22,097 bases of DNA from NCBI GenBank assembly GCA_934295165.1, contig CAKRAT010000037.1, forward strand, positions 1 to 22,097, in the 5' to 3' direction. The stretch's first letter is position 1; each line of letters starts with the position of its first letter. Source of the DNA: an uncultured Dorea sp. GTDB taxonomy: Bacteria; Bacillota; Clostridia; Lachnospirales; Lachnospiraceae. The notes below the pieces were generated by a model. That model did no database searches. It saw nothing but the letters and a program-made list of their open reading frames with translations, and was not told where the DNA came from. This document shows, piece after piece, positions 16,184 to 22,097 of this stretch. A program made the position numbers and the translations under genes.

Positions 16184-17164
16184 ATGGCAGACAAAAAAAT
16201 AATTCGTACAATAGGTGTATTGACAAGTGGTGGAGATGCTCCTGGAATGAACGCAGCAATCCGTGCCGTTGTTCGTACAGCACTGGGTAAAGGAGTGAAA
16301 GTAAGAGGTATCAGAAGAGGATATCAGGGACTTTTAAACGAGGAAATTATCGATCTGTCAGCCAGAGACGTATCCGATACAATTGAGCGCGGAGGTACAA
16401 TTCTTCAGACAGCCCGCTGTGCAGAGATGCGTACAGAAGAAGGTCAGCAGAAAGCAGCAGCTATCTGTAAAAAATATGGTATTGATGGTCTGGTAGTCAT
16501 CGGTGGTGACGGATCATTTGCCGGAGCTCAGAAACTTGCTAACTTTGGAATCAACACAATCGGACTTCCGGGAACGATCGATCTGGATATTGCCTGTACG
16601 GAATATACAATCGGATTCGATACAGCCGTTAATACAGCTATGCAGGCGATTGACAAAGTACGTGATACATCAACATCTCATGAGAGATGCTCTATCATCG
16701 AGGTTATGGGTAGAGATGCAGGATACCTTGCACTGTGGTGCGGTATTGCAAACGGAGCAGAGAAGATCCTGATGCCTGAAGAACATGATTATGACGAAGA
16801 GAAGATCATTGAAGATATTCAGGAATCAAGAAAACGTGGAAAGAAGAACTACATCATCATCAATGCAGAGGGTGTTGGAGATTCTATGAACATGGCTAAG
16901 AGAATTGAAGAAGCAACCGGTATGGAGACAAGAGCAACTATTCTCGGACACATGCAGCGTGGTGGAAGCCCGACATGTAAAGACAGAGTATACGCTTCTA
17001 TCATGGGAGCAAAAGCCGTAGATCTTCTGCTTGAAGGAAAGACAAACCGTGTTGTAGGTTACAAACATGGTGAGTATGTAGACTTCGATATTGATGAAGC
17101 ACTTGGAATGACAAAAGGAATTCCTGCTTACCAGTATGAGATTGCAAAAGAGCTGGCTCTGTAA
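16184..17164 (+). CDS. pfkA: ATP-dependent 6-phosphofructokinase
   Basis: The committed glycolytic enzyme, phosphorylating fructose 6-phosphate. The 326 residues start with GVLTSGGDAPGMNAAIR (nucleotide-binding), include GGDGS at 107-111 (ATP-type glycine), GLPGTID at 127-133 with catalytic Asp133, MGRDAGY at 175-181 and HMQRGGSP near 255-262. The usual TIDND triad reads TIDLD here: Leu134 replaces the Asn found next to the base in E. coli PFK-1. The flanking pattern DIACTEYTIGFDTAVNT is otherwise well conserved and the codon (CTG at 16583-16585) is ordinary, so this is a subtype change and not decay. ATG has GGAGG 8 bases upstream. It has its own promoter and terminator. Confidence 0.96.
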   Translation: MADKKIIRTIGVLTSGGDAPGMNAAIRAVVRTALGKGVKVRGIRRGYQGLLNEEIIDLSARDVSDTIERGGTILQTARCAEMRTEEGQQKAAAICKKYGIDGLVVIGGDGSFAGAQKLANFGINTIGLPGTIDLDIACTEYTIGFDTAVNTAMQAIDKVRDTSTSHERCSIIEVMGRDAGYLALWCGIANGAEKILMPEEHDYDEEKIIEDIQESRKRGKKNYIIINAEGVGDSMNMAKRIEEATGMETRATILGHMQRGGSPTCKDRVYASIMGAKAVDLLLEGKTNRVVGYKHGEYVDFDIDEALGMTKGIPAYQYEIAKELAL

Positions 17165-17184
17165 TTAGAACCGTAATAAAGAAT

Positions 17185-17220
17185 AAAAAGTTATCTGTTT
17201 TATGGCAGGTAACTTTTTTT
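17185..17220 (+). terminator. Rho-independent terminator of pfkA
   Basis: AAAAAGTTATCTG (17185-17197), an 8-base loop and CAGGTAACTTTTT with a T-run to 17220. The 13-bp stem has one G-U pair. Confidence 0.92.
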
Positions 17221-17259
17221 ATAGTAAAGTATACAAGGGAGGTTTCGACATAAAATCTC

Positions 17260-17288
17260 TTGAAAATGCACGTCCAAGACGGTACAAT
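17260..17288 (+). promoter_or_regulatory. sigma-A promoter of murI
   Basis: TTGAAA (17260-17265), a 17-base spacer, TACAAT (17283-17288): the same hexamers and spacing as the pfkA promoter. It lies between the pfkA terminator and the GTG start. Confidence 0.8.
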
Positions 17289-17330
17289 AGTAAAATATGG
17301 TGGAGTATTCATAAAAGGAGATTTAATATC

Positions 17331-18152
17331 GTGGAAAATAAAAACAGGAACACTGCAGCAATCGGTGTGTTTGATTCGGGAGTCGGCGGTTTGACCGTCA
17401 CAAGAGAGATCATGCGTCAGCTGCCGAATGAAAATGTAGTATATTTTGGGGATACAGCAAGAGTTCCATACGGAAGTAAGTCAAAGAATAACATTATCCG
17501 TTTTTCCAGACAGATCATCCGTTTCCTGAAGACAAAGAATGTAAAGGCAATCGTGATCGCATGCAACACGGCCAGTGCACTGGCACTGGATACGGTGCAG
17601 GAAGAATTTGATATTCCGATCATCGGTGTGATCGTACCGGGAGCAAGAGCTGCCGTAAGAGAGACGAAAAACGGTCAGATCGGTGTACTTGGTACAGAGG
17701 CAACGATCAAGAGCGAGACTTATACCAAAGAGATCAGAAAACTTATGCCGGAAGCGGAAGTTATAGGGAAACCGTGCCCGTTATTTGTCCCGCTGGTAGA
17801 AGAAGGATTTGCAAAGCATAAGATCACAGAAGAAGTGATCGATATCTATCTGTCCGATATGAGAAAGTCGGAGATCGATACACTGATTCTGGGATGTACC
17901 CACTATCCGCTTCTCAGATCCAGGATCATGGCATATTTTGGAGAGTCCGTACATATTGTAAATCCGGCATACGAGACAGCGATGGATCTGAAACAGATAC
18001 TGGAAGAGCAGAAAATTGCCAATACATCGGGAGAACCGGCGGCATATGATTTTTATGTCAGTGATGCGGCAGAAAAGTTTAAGAAATTTGCCAATTCAAT
18101 CCTGCCATATGATGTAGATAAGACACAGGCAATTGATATTGAAGATTATTAG
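17331..18152 (+). CDS. murI: glutamate racemase
   Basis: Makes D-glutamate for the second residue of the peptidoglycan stem peptide. The 273-residue product contains IGVFDSGVGGLTV (Asp15), GDTARVPYG at 40-48, and the two catalytic cysteines Cys78 in IACNTASAL and Cys189 in ILGCTHYPLL. The frame is open upstream to an ATG at 17202, but that would run through the pfkA terminator and the promoter. The GTG at 17331 has AAAGGAG ten bases upstream and gives a normal N-terminus, so GTG is the start. It is followed 8 bases later by the DUF1934 gene and forms an operon with it. Confidence 0.96.
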   Translation: MENKNRNTAAIGVFDSGVGGLTVTREIMRQLPNENVVYFGDTARVPYGSKSKNNIIRFSRQIIRFLKTKNVKAIVIACNTASALALDTVQEEFDIPIIGVIVPGARAAVRETKNGQIGVLGTEATIKSETYTKEIRKLMPEAEVIGKPCPLFVPLVEEGFAKHKITEEVIDIYLSDMRKSEIDTLILGCTHYPLLRSRIMAYFGESVHIVNPAYETAMDLKQILEEQKIANTSGEPAAYDFYVSDAAEKFKKFANSILPYDVDKTQAIDIEDY

Positions 18153-18160
18153 GAGAATAT

Positions 18161-18616
18161 ATGACAAAAGACGTATTATTAAGTATATCCGGTCTGCATC
18201 AGGATGTGACCGGTATTGAAGCACAGGGCGATGAGCCGGGAAGTGAACCGATTGAAGTAATTGCACCGGCAAGTTATTACATGAAGAATGGCAAGCATTA
18301 TGTCATCTATGATGAGCTGGTGGAAGGAATTCCAGGAACGATCAAGAATAAAGTAAGGATCATGGATGATCAGAAAGTAGAGATCATTAAGAACGGCATC
18401 ACGAATACACACATGATATTCGAAAAAGACAAGATCAATATGACACAGTATGAGACTCCATATGGTGAAATGATGCTTGGAGTATTTACCAAAGATATCC
18501 GGTTTGACGAACAGGACAAAAAGATTACGGTGCATGTGAACTATGCATTGGATATCAATGGCGATCCGGTTGCCGATTGTAATATAGATATAAAAATAAC
18601 AGCATTAGAACGATAA
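18161..18616 (+). CDS. DUF1934 (YwiB-like) family protein
   Basis: A 151-residue cytoplasmic protein predicted to fold as a lipocalin-like beta barrel, the family of Bacillus YwiB; the function is not established. The sequence is almost all alternating beta strands (MTKDVLLSISGLHQDV, then YYMKNGKHYVIYDE, then FEKDKINMTQYETPYGEMMLGVFT, with the family's TPYGxMxLG-type motif near 99-108). AGGAG lies just before the ATG. It is 8 bases downstream of murI. Its last codons and TAA (18614-18616) are inside a hairpin that also ends the convergent gene. Confidence 0.85.
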   Translation: MTKDVLLSISGLHQDVTGIEAQGDEPGSEPIEVIAPASYYMKNGKHYVIYDELVEGIPGTIKNKVRIMDDQKVEIIKNGITNTHMIFEKDKINMTQYETPYGEMMLGVFTKDIRFDEQDKKITVHVNYALDINGDPVADCNIDIKITALER

Positions 18617-18630
18617 GTTCCAATGCTGTT
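18598..18630. terminator. hairpin shared by the convergent DUF1934 and membrane protein genes
   Basis: AACAGCATT and AATGCTGTT form a perfect 9-bp stem, with inner GAAC/GTTC and a 5-base loop. On the minus strand it is followed by ATTTTTAT, so it is a plausible terminator for the minus-strand gene. On the plus strand the tail is only weakly T-rich. The stop codon of the plus gene is in the loop region. Confidence 0.75.
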
Positions 18631-18644
18631 ATTGAGTTAAGTAT

Positions 18645-19085
18645 TTATTTGTTTCGTAATCTTGCAAAAAATCCTTTTTTCTTCTCCGGTACTTCGAGAG
18701 GACCTCTAACGCCTCTTACTGCCGTGATGTAAATGCCACTGATCGTAGCTTTTACTTCTTTCTTAACCGGAATTAAAGGATATATCTGTGCATCACACAT
18801 AAGTGTCATGATCTTTGGTCCGACTTTTGCTTTTACTACCGGTACTTTAGAACGGCGAAGATACTTCGGTGTGTTCTCGATTACGATGTCCGGTAAGCCG
18901 GATTCTTTTAACTTCATACGACCTTTATCGATAACCAGAATGGAAACCGTCTGTGCAACTGCATCGAGCTGTTGCTGCTGTTCTGCCTGTCTTTTTTCTG
19001 CTTTTTTTCCAATGAAATATAACGCAACACATGCAACGATCAAAATCACAAGGATTACCAATAATACAATTGTAAATGTTTTCAC
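18645..19085 (-). CDS. membrane-anchored protein of unknown function
   Basis: A 146-residue protein with one N-terminal membrane helix (about 4-25, very rich in Ile, Leu and Val), then a charged, Gln-rich linker (KKAEKRQAEQQQQLDA) likely to be coiled coil. A small mixed domain follows (LVIDKGRMKLKESGLPDIVI..., about 48-128) and a basic tail ending FFARLRNK. I do not recognise the domain. The frame is open 15 codons upstream to an ATG at 19130, but the GTG at 19083-19085 has AGGAGG six bases upstream, so GTG is chosen. It has a promoter with TTGCAC and an extended -10. It is convergent with the DUF1934 gene and divergent from the foldase lipoprotein gene. Confidence 0.8.
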   Translation of the reverse strand: MKTFTIVLLVILVILIVACVALYFIGKKAEKRQAEQQQQLDAVAQTVSILVIDKGRMKLKESGLPDIVIENTPKYLRRSKVPVVKAKVGPKIMTLMCDAQIYPLIPVKKEVKATISGIYITAVRGVRGPLEVPEKKKGFFARLRNK

Positions 19086-19120
19086 AACGAACCTCCTATA
19101 TTCTTTATTCCATAAAAGAT

Positions 19121-19149
19121 ATTCTAACATTGTTTTGATAGGAGTGCAA
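19121..19149 (-). promoter_or_regulatory. promoter of the membrane-anchored protein gene
   Basis: On the minus strand TTGCAC (19144-19149), 17-base spacer, TAGAAT (19121-19126) preceded by TGT, an extended -10. Confidence 0.75.
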
Positions 19150-19241
19150 GAAGTATACAGGAAAAGTAGGAGATTTCAAAACGAAAATTTTGATAAAAGA
19201 GTGAAATATATGTGAAAATGCTATGAAAGTTTGGCCAAATG

Positions 19242-19250
19242 TGATATAAC
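19242..19250 (+). promoter_or_regulatory. extended -10 of the foldase lipoprotein gene
   Basis: TG (19242-19243), one base, then TATAAC (19245-19250). The hexamer 17 bases upstream, TATGAA, is a weak -35. It lies about 80 bases before the chosen start codon. Confidence 0.5.
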
Positions 19251-19329
19251 AGAAAGGTATGTGGTATGGGATACTGCAAAAAGCAGATGGGGAATTTCCC
19301 GGCTTAAAATGAAAAAAATGAGGTGCAAT

Positions 19330-20481
19330 ATGAAAAAGAAAGTGGCAATGTTATTAACAGGTGTTATGGCAGTCTCTCTTATGATGACTGGTTGCCAGTC
19401 GACGAAAGGTCTTGAGAATGATAATATTAAGATCTCTGTTTACAAAGGTGTTGAAGTAGATAAGGTCGATGAACCAAGCGAAGTAACGGATGATGATGTG
19501 ACAGCACAGATTCAGTCTGTACTCGAAGAAAATGCAACAACAAAAGAAGTGACAGACCGTGCAGTAAAGGATGGCGATACAGTAACGATCGACTTTGTAG
19601 GCAAGATGAATGGTGAAGCATTTGACGGTGGATCATCTACAGACTATCCATTAGAGATCGGTTCCGATTCATTTATAGATGGTTTTGAGGACAGTATTAT
19701 CGGACACAAAATCGGTGATACATTTGACTGGAACGGAAAGTTTCCGGACAATTACGGAAGTTCTGATCTGGCAGGAAAAGATGTAACATTTACCATTACG
19801 GTAAAATCTATTTCTGAAAAGAACACACCAAAGCTTACAGACAAATTCGTAAAGAAAGTGTCTAAGAAATCAAAAACAGTAAAAGAGTACAAAGCAGAAG
19901 TCAAGAAGTCTCTCGAAGAAGATAATGAGAAGACATACAATGATTCTTTACAGCAGGAAGCATGGCAGAAAGTTGTAGACAATACAAAAGTTAAGAAATA
20001 TCCTAAGAAAGATGTAAAGAAGATTGAAGATTCTCTGATTTCCCAGTACAAATCTGTTGCGGAAGCTTACAGCATGTCATATGATGACCTGATTGAACAG
20101 CAGATGGGAACGACTGTTGAAAAGTTTGAAAAACAGGTAACAAAAGCTGCAAAATCCAGTGTAAAACAGTCACTGATCACAAAGGCGATTGCAGATAAAG
20201 AGAATATCAAGTTAGACGATGCAACATATAAGAAAGAACTTAAGAAGATTGCAGACGAGTATGGATACAACAGTGTGAAAGCTCTGAAGAAAGCTGCTGC
20301 AAAAGCAGATCTGAAAGAAATTGCACTGAATGATCTTGTAAAAGAATGGCTGGCTAATCAGTGTATCCAGGTTGAGTCAAGTTCAAGCAGTTCATCAAGT
20401 TCAAGCAGTTCATCAAGTTCAAGCAGCTCATCAAGCTCAAGCAGCTCATCAAGCTCAAGTAGTTCGGGCTCAGGCAACTAA
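19330..20481 (+). CDS. secreted trigger-factor-like FKBP prolyl isomerase lipoprotein with poly-Ser tail
   Basis: An exported peptidyl-prolyl cis-trans isomerase and probable foldase, 383 residues. The signal peptide ends in the lipobox MMTGC (Cys22), so it is predicted to be lipid-anchored outside the membrane. The FKBP domain follows (82-161: GDTVTIDFVGKMNGEAFDGG, IGSDSFIDGFEDSIIG), with the same spacing as in trigger factor, then a Lys/Glu-rich helical region (about 165-345) like the trigger factor C-terminal or SurA-like domain; the ribosome-binding N-domain is missing. Residues 350-379 are 30 uninterrupted serines, ending GSGN. The frame is open 33 codons upstream to 19231, but ATG 19330 follows GAGGTG and gives the signal peptide start. 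Monocistronic, with its own terminator. The tail may be a cell-wall spacer or glycosylation site; that is inference. Confidence 0.9.
   Translation: MKKKVAMLLTGVMAVSLMMTGCQSTKGLENDNIKISVYKGVEVDKVDEPSEVTDDDVTAQIQSVLEENATTKEVTDRAVKDGDTVTIDFVGKMNGEAFDGGSSTDYPLEIGSDSFIDGFEDSIIGHKIGDTFDWNGKFPDNYGSSDLAGKDVTFTITVKSISEKNTPKLTDKFVKKVSKKSKTVKEYKAEVKKSLEEDNEKTYNDSLQQEAWQKVVDNTKVKKYPKKDVKKIEDSLISQYKSVAEAYSMSYDDLIEQQMGTTVEKFEKQVTKAAKSSVKQSLITKAIADKENIKLDDATYKKELKKIADEYGYNSVKALKKAAAKADLKEIALNDLVKEWLANQCIQVESSSSSSSSSSSSSSSSSSSSSSSSSSSSSSGSGN
20377..20466 (+). repeat. five tandem copies of an 18-bp serine-coding unit
   Basis: The unit TCAAGTTCAAGCAGTTCA (six Ser codons) repeats five times without a gap. Copies 1 and 2 are identical; the others differ only at third positions (AGT to AGC, TCA to TCG), so the amino acids are kept. 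Such repeats change copy number by slippage. Confidence 0.95.
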
Positions 20482-20560
20482 GCACGTCGAAGAAGAAAAA
20501 TCTGTTTGAATTTAACGAATGAAGACAGACTGAACTGGAATTAAAAGAAAATGTAAAGAT

Positions 20561-20626
20561 AAAAACTCCCCCGGAGTTTCTGCTACAGCACCATTTGGGT
20601 ACAGCAGAATATCCGGGGGAGTTTTT
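20561..20626. terminator. long bidirectional terminator between convergent genes
   Basis: AAAAACTCCCCCGGA (20561-20575) pairs perfectly with TCCGGGGGAGTTTTT (20612-20626), 15 bp, and an inner TCTGCT/AGCAGA stem sits inside. The plus side ends in a T-run (GTTTTTGTTTT), and the minus side likewise (TTTTT at the left). It ends both the foldase gene and the pseudouridine synthase gene. Confidence 0.93.
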
Positions 20627-20629
20627 GTT

Positions 20630-21220
20630 TTAAGTATTATCGGGAAAGATTTCTTTCCACTCTCCGGGACGCAATGATCCATCAAGTACAATATCACCGA
20701 TGGAGATACGTTTTAATTCGATTACACAACAGTGGACGGATTTCATCATGCGCCGGATCTGGCGTTTCTTTCCTTCAGAAATGGTAATTATCCCATAGGT
20801 GACGGGGTGTTCCGGCCGGTTTTTGTTGATATCTTTCTGGATTTCCTCCGGCAGTGTGGAAAGAATATCGGACATCACGGCATGGCCTGTTACGGTGATC
20901 TTTGCCGGCGCGGTCGGCGTGTCGGCACCTTTCAGAATGACTCCGGTTTCCAGATCGTGTACCAGTTCGGGTGTCAGATCCCCGAGAAGTGTAAATTCAT
21001 AAGTTTTCTCTTGGTGATATGCCGGGTGTGTGAGCCGTTGGTTGAAGATACCGTCATCCGTGATCAGGAGAAGTCCGGTTGTCTCTCGGTCGAGTCGTCC
21101 GACAGGGGAAAGTCTGTCATTATGCAATTCTTCAAAATAATCCATAACTGTCGGATAACGGTCATCCCGCCGGGCAGTGACGCAGCCGAAAGGTTTGTGG
21201 AACATGTAGTAGTGAGGCAT
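20630..21220 (-). CDS. RsuA/RluB/E/F family pseudouridine synthase lacking an S4 domain
   Basis: Isomerises uridine to pseudouridine in rRNA. The 196 residues carry KPFGCVTARRD near the N-terminus, the catalytic GRLDRETTGLLLITDDG motif (41-57, Asp44), and the C-terminal EGKKRQIRRMM motif, typical of the RsuA family. The usual N-terminal S4 RNA-binding domain is missing: the protein starts directly at the catalytic domain, as in RluE-like members, so the target site (16S or 23S) cannot be inferred. AAAGGAG lies 8 bases before the ATG. It is a single gene on the minus strand ending in the bidirectional hairpin. Confidence 0.92.
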   Translation of the reverse strand: MPHYYMFHKPFGCVTARRDDRYPTVMDYFEELHNDRLSPVGRLDRETTGLLLITDDGIFNQRLTHPAYHQEKTYEFTLLGDLTPELVHDLETGVILKGADTPTAPAKITVTGHAVMSDILSTLPEEIQKDINKNRPEHPVTYGIITISEGKKRQIRRMMKSVHCCVIELKRISIGDIVLDGSLRPGEWKEIFPDNT

Positions 21221-21360
21221 AGCTGTGGCTCCTTTATTGTGTCAAAATTATTTTACATAGTGTATATTGATTTGTCTCAGATATTTTCCGGATAAAAAGC
21301 TCTGTGTAAAGCATACCACAGAAGAGGAAAAAGGAAAATATAAGAATAAATGACTGCTTA

Positions 21361-21389
21361 TTGACAAAAATTATTAATTATGATATTTT
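21361..21389 (+). promoter_or_regulatory. sigma-A promoter of the mntP riboswitch
   Basis: A perfect TTGACA (21361-21366), 17-base spacer, TATTTT (21384-21389) preceded by TGA, an extended -10. Transcription would start near 21396, just before the aptamer. The stretch 21221-21360 shows nothing else clear. Confidence 0.85.
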
Positions 21390-21403
21390 CTTTTAGATGA
21401 TAA

Positions 21404-21500
21404 ATGACCGATGGGGGAGTAACAGGCGTATAACGCAACAAGTCAACATACTGATCGATGGATCTGGCTTGTTTTAATTTGTGAGACTCATGTGTAGCTG
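21404..21500 (+). ncRNA. yybP-ykoY (manganese) riboswitch aptamer
   Basis: The leader contains GGGGGAGTAA (21413-21422), a short GCGT/ACGC hairpin (21426-21436), a CAAGTC/GGCTTG stem (21439-21444 with 21466-21471) capped by GATC-GATG-GATC, and TGAGAC (21482-21487). These match the conserved GGGGAGUA and GAGAC loops of the yybP-ykoY class, which binds Mn2+ where these loops meet. The downstream gene is mntP, a classical target of this class. In studied members Mn2+ turns expression on. The 5' and 3' limits are approximate. Confidence 0.85.
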
Positions 21501-21543
21501 TAATATCTATGCGTGGACTCTCTCTATCTATAAGAAAGTATAG

Positions 21544-21581
21544 ACCAGGTATGGCAGGCAGCTGCTATATCTGGTTTTTTT
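21544..21581 (+). terminator. riboswitch expression-platform terminator
   Basis: ACCAGGTAT (21544-21552) pairs with ATATCTGGT (21567-21575), with GCAG/CTGC inside, followed by a run of seven Ts. A perfect TCTATA-N6-TATAGA hairpin lies immediately upstream (21527-21544) and overlaps the base of the terminator stem, so it may be the competing structure. Confidence 0.88.
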
Positions 21582-21617
21582 GTCATGTGTTTGAAATTAA
21601 TTTTGGAGGAAATGATA

Positions 21618-22097
21618 ATGGATTGGAATTTTTTATTCTTTATGAACAGTGCCTTACTTGGAGTGGGACTGGCAATGGATGCATTTTCAGTCTCACTGGC
21701 AAATGGAATGAATGAAAAACATATGAAGAAATCAAGAATGGCTTATATTGCGGGAGTATATGCATTCTTTCAGTTCCTGATGCCTATGATAGGGTGGATC
21801 TGTGTGCATACGATCGTACAGGTCTTTGGACAGTTTCAGAAGTTCATTCCGTGGATTGCATTGATCCTGCTTCTGTATATCGGAGGAAGCATGATCAAAG
21901 AATCTGTGCAGAGTGAAGAGGAAAAGGAAGAGGTGAAAAAATTAAGTTTTGCTGTGCTTATGATGCAGGGAATCGCAACATCGATAGATGCGTTGTCTGT
22001 AGGATTTACCATTGCCGGGTATGGTCTGGTTATGGCTGTAGTCTGTTCACTGATCGTGGCAGTGGTAACGTTTGTGATATGTGAGACAGGGTTGTAT
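21618..22097 (+). CDS. mntP: manganese efflux pump MntP, cut by right edge
   Basis: An inner-membrane Mn2+ exporter protecting against manganese excess. The first 160 residues are present (the family is about 190). They show the two-fold motif of MntP: GLAMDAFSVSLANGM at 17-31 (Asp21) and MQGIATSIDALSVGF at 116-130 (Asp124), both in membrane helices, plus further hydrophobic segments at about 40-65, 75-92 and 133-157. The charged loop around 97-109 is expected to face the cytoplasm. The ATG at 21618 follows GGAGG by 8 bases; an in-frame ATG at 21612 would be only two bases from it and is rejected. It is governed by the riboswitch and terminator just upstream. The stop lies outside the window. 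Confidence 0.95.
   Translation, partial: MDWNFLFFMNSALLGVGLAMDAFSVSLANGMNEKHMKKSRMAYIAGVYAFFQFLMPMIGWICVHTIVQVFGQFQKFIPWIALILLLYIGGSMIKESVQSEEEKEEVKKLSFAVLMMQGIATSIDALSVGFTIAGYGLVMAVVCSLIVAVVTFVICETGLY

Noticed and set aside
17202..17330. ATG-initiated extension of murI
   Set aside because: It overlaps the pfkA terminator and the murI promoter; the GTG at 17331 has AAAGGAG at suitable spacing.
19231..19329. N-terminal extension of the foldase lipoprotein
   Set aside because: It would bury the signal peptide and overlaps the extended -10 promoter.
20377..20466. Short regular repeats as a CRISPR array
   Set aside because: No spacers; a continuous in-frame serine-coding tandem repeat explains it fully.

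Overview
The window looks like chromosomal DNA from a spore-forming Clostridia, most likely a gut Lachnospiraceae. The basis is the mix of conserved low-GC Gram-positive genes (SipL, SpoIIR, MurI, a CvfB-like RNA-binding protein), strong AGGAGG ribosome binding sites, sigma-A promoters often with extended -10 boxes, and a PfkA subtype I associate with that family. I see no phage, transposon, CRISPR, tRNA or rRNA. It is mainly ordinary core genome, and I did not find a convincing undescribed multi-gene system.

Layout. Positions 1-143 hold only an unidentified tail. From about 5029 down to 144 on the minus strand runs an operon pncB - ddl - murF - HAD phosphatase (NAD salvage plus the last cytoplasmic steps of peptidoglycan precursor synthesis), with a clear promoter at 5024-5052. 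Upstream of it, also on the minus strand, is plsC, which has its own promoter and a terminator whose stem includes its stop codon. Diverging from plsC on the plus strand is a sporulation-linked run: a PrcB-domain lipoprotein, sipL (spore coat and cortex anchoring), ispE, a GntR/FCD regulator, spoIIR and an acyl-ACP thioesterase. A separately promoted cvfB-like gene follows, then an 80-residue protein of unknown function with its own promoter and terminator.

Next come dnaE (replicative polymerase), pfkA (glycolysis) with a strong promoter and terminator, and murI followed by a DUF1934/YwiB-like gene. A convergent minus-strand gene for a small membrane-anchored protein shares a hairpin with the DUF1934 gene. 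Then comes a secreted trigger-factor-like prolyl isomerase lipoprotein whose C-terminal 30-serine tail is encoded by five copies of an 18-bp unit. A long bidirectional terminator separates it from a convergent RsuA-family pseudouridine synthase. The right edge holds a yybP-ykoY-type manganese riboswitch with promoter and terminator, controlling mntP (Mn2+ exporter), which is cut by the window end.

Themes: cell wall precursor supply (murI, ddl, murF), sporulation signalling and coat assembly (spoIIR, sipL), and envelope proteins (plsC, three putative membrane or lipoprotein products). The best second looks are the poly-serine foldase, the altered TIDND motif in PfkA, the PrcB-domain lipoprotein beside sipL, and several inverted repeats lying on promoters.
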